A stretch of DNA of 17,009 nt, taken from assembly GCA_028704035.1 (NCBI GenBank), contig JAQVLS010000009.1, positions 1-17,009 of the forward strand. The letters are read 5' to 3'. The notes beneath the pieces were generated by a model that was not told the DNA's origin, made no database searches, and saw only the letters and a list, made by a program, of their open reading frames with translations. Positions 13,372 through 17,009 of this stretch are shown here, in pieces. The first letter of the stretch is position 1. Each line of letters opens with the position of its first letter. A program made the translations under genes and the position numbers. The stretch is from Desulfotomaculaceae bacterium (GTDB taxonomy: Bacteria; Bacillota; Desulfotomaculia; Desulfotomaculales; Pelotomaculaceae).

Positions 13372-14106
13372 TTGATTGCTTTTGAGCATGTGCACAAAAC
13401 TCTGGGGCAGACCAGGGTTTTGCATAATTTTTCTCTACCTGCCAAAAAAAATGAAATAACCTGTATTATCGGTCCCTCGGGGTGCGGCAAAACAACAATA
13501 CTGCAGCTGCTGGCCGGACTGGGACATCCCGACGCGGGGCGAATTACCGGGATTAAAGGCATGCGCGTGAGCTATGTCTTCCAGGACCCCAGGCTGCTGC
13601 TCTGGAAAACTGTAGCCCAAAACATCGCATTTGTTTTGCAGGACACCGTACATCCCGCCAAGCAACAGGAATTGATTAGGAAATATCTGACTATGACAGG
13701 TCTCTATGAGTATCGGGACAATTTCCCCAAAGCCTTAAGCGGGGGGATGAAGCAGAGGCTGGCCCTGTGCCGCGCTTTTGCCTACCCGCACGATCTCTTG
13801 TTGATGGACGAACCTTTTAAGTCGCTGGATACCCCACTGCGCCTGGGACTGGTGCGGCAGGTGGCCAGAATGTGGCAGGAAAAACCGCGTACAGTTATTT
13901 TTGTTACCCATGAAATCATGGACGCCCTGCTTCTTGGGCACAGGATAATAGTCCTATCAGCCCGTCCTGCCGCCGTGCTGGACGACATAAGAATAGACGT
14001 ACCGCTGGCGCAGAGAAATGTCCTACAGGAGCCACTTCCCGCCAGCCACGCCAGGCTGATCGCCCTGCTGGAGGGTGAAAACAAGAAATATTTCCCAGAC
14101 CTTTAA
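13372..14106 (+). CDS. ABC transporter ATPase (SsuB/TauB-like) of the second importer
   Basis: The 244-residue nucleotide-binding subunit is complete: Walker A GPSGCGKTT (34-42), Q-loop VFQDPRLLLW (69-78), signature LSGGMKQRLAL (122-132), Walker B LLLMDEP (142-148) with SLD, and switch His180 (THE). TTG 13372 is preferred because GGATGTGAT (13357-13365), close to the ideal ribosome site, lies 6 bases before it and overlaps the permease stop; the frame extends upstream to 13300 without similarity. It is the last gene of the operon, followed by a hairpin terminator at 14170. Confidence 0.92.
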   Translation: MIAFEHVHKTLGQTRVLHNFSLPAKKNEITCIIGPSGCGKTTILQLLAGLGHPDAGRITGIKGMRVSYVFQDPRLLLWKTVAQNIAFVLQDTVHPAKQQELIRKYLTMTGLYEYRDNFPKALSGGMKQRLALCRAFAYPHDLLLMDEPFKSLDTPLRLGLVRQVARMWQEKPRTVIFVTHEIMDALLLGHRIIVLSARPAAVLDDIRIDVPLAQRNVLQEPLPASHARLIALLEGENKKYFPDL

Positions 14107-14169
14107 AATATGTGTGAAACTGCTGGTCATAAGCTGGTTATAAACTAGTTATAAGATGAAGAATTACCT

Positions 14170-14201
14170 GCCGGGACATGTCAGAGGTCCCGGCTTTCTC
14201 T
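14170..14201 (+). terminator. Terminator-like hairpin after the second importer operon
   Basis: GCCGGGAC (14170-14177) pairs perfectly with GTCCCGGC (14187-14194), 8 bp with a 9-base loop, followed by TTTCTCT. The T-tract is short, so it is a moderate intrinsic terminator 64 bases behind the ATPase stop. Confidence 0.65.
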
Positions 14202-14206
14202 GTAGT

Positions 14207-14273
14207 GCGAGATTTATCTCGCCAAGATGTGCGGCTAAAGACGTGCCTGTAGGTGGGACAAGGAAACTGTCCC
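14207..14273. repeat. REP-like cluster of palindromes
   Basis: Three parts follow each other: GCGAGA-TTTA-TCTCGC (14207-14222, perfect 6-bp stem); TGTGCGGCTAAAG (14228-14240), the exact inverted copy of 6880-6892; and GGGACA (14255-14260) with TGTCCC (14268-14273) around a 7-base loop. The TTTA loop is the same as in the palindrome at 6874. None has a T-run. Together they look like a composite intergenic repeat shared with other spacers of the genome. Confidence 0.6.
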
Positions 14274-14307
14274 TGAGCTTGAGTATAGGTCATTGAGCAT
14301 TCATCTT

Positions 14308-14358
14308 AAAAAACCTTGAGTATTGTGCAAGATGCTTGATGCTTCAAGGTGTTTTTTT
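14308..14358 (+). terminator. Strong intrinsic terminator, possibly bidirectional
   Basis: ACCTTGA (14313-14319) pairs with TCAAGGT (14344-14350); an inner CAAG/CTTG (14328-14338) extends the structure. Seven T residues follow (14352-14358), and six A residues precede the stem, so it could also work on the minus strand. It lies 200 bases after the last gene, behind the REP-like cluster, and has no small gene directly before it that I can see. Confidence 0.75.
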
Positions 14359-14359
14359 A

Positions 14360-14581
14360 TGTTGCCGCTAGCCTGCTACAGGCAAAAAACCCGGCGGCAA
14401 TCCTGTACATCTTGTTTTAGCCCACGTGCATCATGAAAAAAAGTTGTCTGCCAGTATCAGGTAGATAAAAAGAGCAATGAGATTAATGCTTGTAAATTTT
14501 TTTGAAACTATACGCAATACCGTCGCCTTACCATGGGATACGCGCGTCTGTAACAAGAATACGAAGATATGCTAAAGATAC
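14360..14581. other. Non-coding stretch before cheA, nothing recognised
   Basis: An AT-rich spacer between the strong terminator and the cheA promoter. I see no open frame with a ribosome site, RNA gene or strong palindrome. Near its end (14572-14589) the 9-mer CTAAAGATA occurs twice in tandem. Confidence 0.5.
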
Positions 14582-14609
14582 TAAAGATATTGAAGAAAAA
14601 TCACGATAA
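14582..14609 (+). promoter_or_regulatory. Candidate sigma-D (sigma-28, motility) promoter for cheA
   Basis: TAAA (14582-14585) and CACGATAA (14602-14609) are separated by 16 bases. The motility sigma factor consensus is TAAA, 14-16 bases, GCCGATA(A/T); the -10 element here matches 6 of 8 bases. It lies about 75 bases before cheA, a gene normally under this sigma factor. Confidence 0.55.
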
Positions 14610-14684
14610 TTATAGCAGGTTTGTTGTACAGAAATTCAAAAGAAAAGATTGAATTTAAAAAGGTTTAAAAATGGGGTGACGACT

Positions 14685-16901
14685 ATGGCATACGGTGATT
14701 TTGAAGAAAAACTGGAAATGGTCAAATGTTTTTTACATGACAGCCGGGAGATGTTGGACGCCGTAGAGCCGCAGATAATAGCCATGGAAGAGAAAGCGCT
14801 GACCGTGGGAGAAATAGACGAAGCCATACTAAACGCCATATTCAGGCTGTTTCACTCACTCAAAGGGTCGGCGGCGTTCTTAGACCTGCAGACTATCATC
14901 AGCGTAACTCACGAGGCAGAGACCCTGCTTGACATATTCAGGAGCGGACAGGCCGTAATAGAACCAACCCACGTGGACCTTTTAATCAGGACCACCGACT
15001 TTATCCGCAACATTTTGGACGTTGTAGAGCAGCAGCTCAACGACGAAGGATACGAAGAAAGCGCCACAGGGATCATAGCAGACCTCAAAAAGACCATAGT
15101 AAACGTCTTAGAAGAACAGGAGCCGGCGGCTGAAGGACAGCCGGCCCCGCGCCTGCCGGAAGAAGAAACAGCGGTAGCGGCAGAAGCGGGAGAATTCATA
15201 GCGCCCGCAAACAACATCGATTTGGGCATGGACATAACCCCCGAGATCCTGAAGCGCTTCGCGGAAGAAAGCAACGAACTGTTGGACGAAGTAGAAAGCA
15301 CCTTGCTCGCCCTCGAAAAAGCCCCCGGCGATCTCGAAAGCGCTACAGCCGCCTGCCGGGCCCTCCACAGCCTGAAAGGAAACGCAGGCTTTCTTGGTTA
15401 TCCCGACATGGAAGAAATAAGCAGGTGCGGTGAAAACCTGCTGGGACAGATAAAAGAGCAGAAAAAGAACTGCGACCCTGTAGTCGTGTCATTTCTGCTA
15501 ATCGCCATAGACATCTTAAGAGAAGGAGTGCGCCAGGTTGAGGCCGGATGCGAGCCTGAGCTGCCCGGCAAACAAGAGGTATGCGCCTACCTTGAAAAAC
15601 TTGCCGCCGAAGGTAGCTCCCAAAAAGAAAGGGGCAACGAAGAAAAAAGCAACAAAGCCAATAAAGAAACAGTAGCGACAGGCGAGGCAAAGGCCGAGGT
15701 CAAAGAAAAACAAACCGGCGCCGGCGGAGGGCAGGCCATCCGCGTGGATCTGGACAAACTTGACAAACTGCTGGACTTAGTCGGCGAGCTCGTAATCTCA
15801 GAAGCCATGGTCGCCAACAACCCCGACCTGAAAGGACTGCAGCTCGACCGCTTTGAAAAAGCTGTGCTGCAGCTGGACAAAATAACCAGAGACATCCAGG
15901 AAGTAGCCATGTCCATGCGCATGATCCCGCTCTCCGGCACATTTCGCAAAATGAAGCGGCTCGTGCGTGACCTGGCCCACAAGGCAGGCAAAAAAGTAAG
16001 CCTTGAAATAATCGGTGAAGAGACCGAAGTAGATAAAACAATAATAGAACAGATCTCAGATCCGCTCGTACACCTGATCAGAAACGCCGTCGACCACGGC
16101 CTGGAGGGCGCCGCAGAACGGCTTGCCGCAGGCAAACCCGAGACCGGCCGCGTCACCTTGGAGGCCAGGCACTCCGCCGGCGAAGTATGGATTATAGTAG
16201 AAGATGACGGACGCGGCCTTGACCGCGAAAAAATAATCAAAAAGGGCATAGAAAAAGACCTTATTAGCAGCGAAGATCACGAAATGAAGGACGAAAAAAT
16301 TTGGAAAATGATCTTTGAACCGGGGTTTTCCACCACCGAACAAATCTCCAATATATCAGGCAGAGGCGTCGGCATGGACGTCGTGAAGAGAAACATAGAA
16401 AAACTGAGGGGCAAAGTAGACGTGCGCAGCAGGCCCGGCGCCGGCGCCGTGTTCGCTGTGCGCATACCGCTGACCCTGGCGATCATAGAGGGGATGGTAG
16501 TAAAAGTCGGCGCCAGCCGCTACATCATTCCGATCAACTCGATCAAAGAATCTCTACAGCCAAAGGCCGGCCAAATCACCCGCACTCCCGGCGGGCTGGA
16601 AATAGTCAGCATTAGAGACGAGCTTTTGCCCGTAATCCGGCTGCATGACCTTTACCAGGTCAAAACAAACTGCCTGGACCTGGGCGAGGGCATACTCACA
16701 GTCGTAGAAAACGACGAAAAGAAATGCTGCCTGTTCGTGGACGAAGTAATCGGCCAGCAGCAGATCGTGATTAAAGGTCTCTCCAGCTACTTAGGCCACG
16801 TCCAGAGCATATCCGGGTGCGCCATTTTAGGAGACGGGGACATCAGCATGATCCTGGACATAGACGACCTGATCATGAGCGCCGAGCAGGTTAAGCGCTA
16901 G
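14685..16901 (+). CDS. cheA: Chemotaxis histidine kinase CheA with two Hpt domains
   Basis: CheA couples chemoreceptors and CheW to phosphorylation of CheY and CheB. The 738-residue protein has, in order: Hpt domain 1 with phospho-acceptor His57 (FHSLKGSAAFL); an acidic linker; Hpt domain 2 with His228 (LHSLKGNAGFL); a Lys/Glu-rich linker (310-347); the dimerisation domain from DLDKLDKLLDLVGELV (355-370); the HATPase domain with N box HLIRNAVDHGLE (463-474), G1 DDGRGLD (507-513), F box FEPGFSTT (544-551) and G2 GRGVGMDVV (559-567); and a C-terminal CheW-like domain from about 598 (LAIIEGMVVKVG). No P2 CheY-binding domain is evident, its place being taken by the second Hpt. The start is ATG 14685 with GGGGTGA 5 bases upstream; an in-frame ATG at 14649 is only an extension. 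A chemotaxis operon probably continues to the right. Confidence 0.95.
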   Translation: MAYGDFEEKLEMVKCFLHDSREMLDAVEPQIIAMEEKALTVGEIDEAILNAIFRLFHSLKGSAAFLDLQTIISVTHEAETLLDIFRSGQAVIEPTHVDLLIRTTDFIRNILDVVEQQLNDEGYEESATGIIADLKKTIVNVLEEQEPAAEGQPAPRLPEEETAVAAEAGEFIAPANNIDLGMDITPEILKRFAEESNELLDEVESTLLALEKAPGDLESATAACRALHSLKGNAGFLGYPDMEEISRCGENLLGQIKEQKKNCDPVVVSFLLIAIDILREGVRQVEAGCEPELPGKQEVCAYLEKLAAEGSSQKERGNEEKSNKANKETVATGEAKAEVKEKQTGAGGGQAIRVDLDKLDKLLDLVGELVISEAMVANNPDLKGLQLDRFEKAVLQLDKITRDIQEVAMSMRMIPLSGTFRKMKRLVRDLAHKAGKKVSLEIIGEETEVDKTIIEQISDPLVHLIRNAVDHGLEGAAERLAAGKPETGRVTLEARHSAGEVWIIVEDDGRGLDREKIIKKGIEKDLISSEDHEMKDEKIWKMIFEPGFSTTEQISNISGRGVGMDVVKRNIEKLRGKVDVRSRPGAGAVFAVRIPLTLAIIEGMVVKVGASRYIIPINSIKESLQPKAGQITRTPGGLEIVSIRDELLPVIRLHDLYQVKTNCLDLGEGILTVVENDEKKCCLFVDEVIGQQQIVIKGLSSYLGHVQSISGCAILGDGDISMILDIDDLIMSAEQVKR

Positions 16902-16956
16902 TGAAAAGTGGGACGTAAGAAGCGGGACGTAGGACATGAAAAATGAGACGTGAGAA
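16902..16956 (+). repeat. Degenerate short direct repeats after cheA
   Basis: TGAAAAGTGGGACGTAAGAA (16902-16921) and TGAAAAATGAGACGTGAGAA (16937-16956) agree at 17 of 20 positions, with a partial copy GCGGGACGTAGGAC (16922-16935) between them. The purine-rich GACGT(A/G)AGAA core continues weakly to about 16970. Confidence 0.6.
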
Positions 16957-16986
16957 TGGGGATGTGGGGGAACGGAGGTGAGATAT

Positions 16987-17009
16987 TTGAGCCTTAAAGA
17001 AAGGCTGGA
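16987..17009 (+). CDS. Start of the next gene (probably chemotaxis operon), truncated by window edge
   Basis: GGAGGTGA (16974-16981) lies 8 bases before TTG 16987, which opens the frame MSLKERL and runs off the window. The strong ribosome site and position behind cheA support a real gene, perhaps cheW or a receptor; seven codons do not identify it. Confidence 0.55.

Noticed and set aside
15587..16249. Long minus-strand open frame (220 codons) opposite cheA
   Set aside because: Ser/Arg-rich shadow of the GC-rich kinase coding sequence with no domain; cheA motifs cover the region completely.
1..17009. CRISPR array, tRNA or rRNA genes, replication origin
   Set aside because: No regularly spaced repeats, no tRNA cloverleaf or rRNA segments, and no DnaA-box cluster were noticed while reading both strands.

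Overview
The window looks like the chromosome of an anaerobic, flagellated Gram-positive bacterium of the Peptococcaceae type (Pelotomaculum/Desulfotomaculum-like). This is an inference from the gene set (lone CbiA, YkvI-type membrane protein, ThiXYZ-like importer, CheA), strong GGAGG-type ribosome sites, frequent TTG starts, and REP-like palindromes between genes. No plasmid, phage or CRISPR signature was seen.

Layout. 1-1023 (minus): a YkvI-type membrane protein whose frame is cut by an in-frame TAA near its C-terminus. 1178-1882 (plus): a transglutaminase-like protein. 1888-3464 (minus): cobyrinate a,c-diamide synthase CbiA, flanked on the same strand by two very small open frames. 3588-5537 (plus): an E1 alpha/beta pair of a thiamine-diphosphate-dependent 2-oxoacid (or acetoin) dehydrogenase with no E2 or E3 beside it. 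5568-9549 (plus): a thiamine salvage operon consisting of promoter, TPP riboswitch with a readable terminator/antiterminator switch, Thiamine_BP (DUF77) protein, ABC permease, NMT1/ThiY-like lipoprotein, ABC ATPase and thiamine pyrophosphokinase. 9621-9862: frameshifted, truncated 5' remnant of adenine deaminase. 9878-11337 (minus): an unrecognised 160-residue protein and a sirtuin. 11421-11490: an orphan IS200/IS605-type right end without tnpB. 11657-14106 (plus): a second ABC importer of the nitrate/sulfonate/taurine type, with overlapping genes. 14107-14684: terminators, REP-like palindromes and a probable sigma-D (sigma-28) promoter. 14685-16901: CheA with two Hpt domains, followed by short degenerate repeats and the first codons of another gene at the window edge.

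How the genes fit together. The centre of the window is organised around thiamine diphosphate: the E1 pair consumes it as cofactor, the riboswitch senses it, and the operon behind the riboswitch imports a thiamine-like compound and pyrophosphorylates thiamine. The second importer resembles the first in architecture, but its ligand cannot be read from sequence. Between the two importers lies a rearranged patch (broken adenine deaminase, two reverse-strand genes, palindromes and a transposon end) that looks like a recombination or insertion site. I did not find a clearly new multi-gene system. The most unusual items are the orphan transposon end or omega-RNA-like scaffold, the two micro-ORFs around cbiA, the nonsense-interrupted ykvI-like gene and the adenine deaminase relic.
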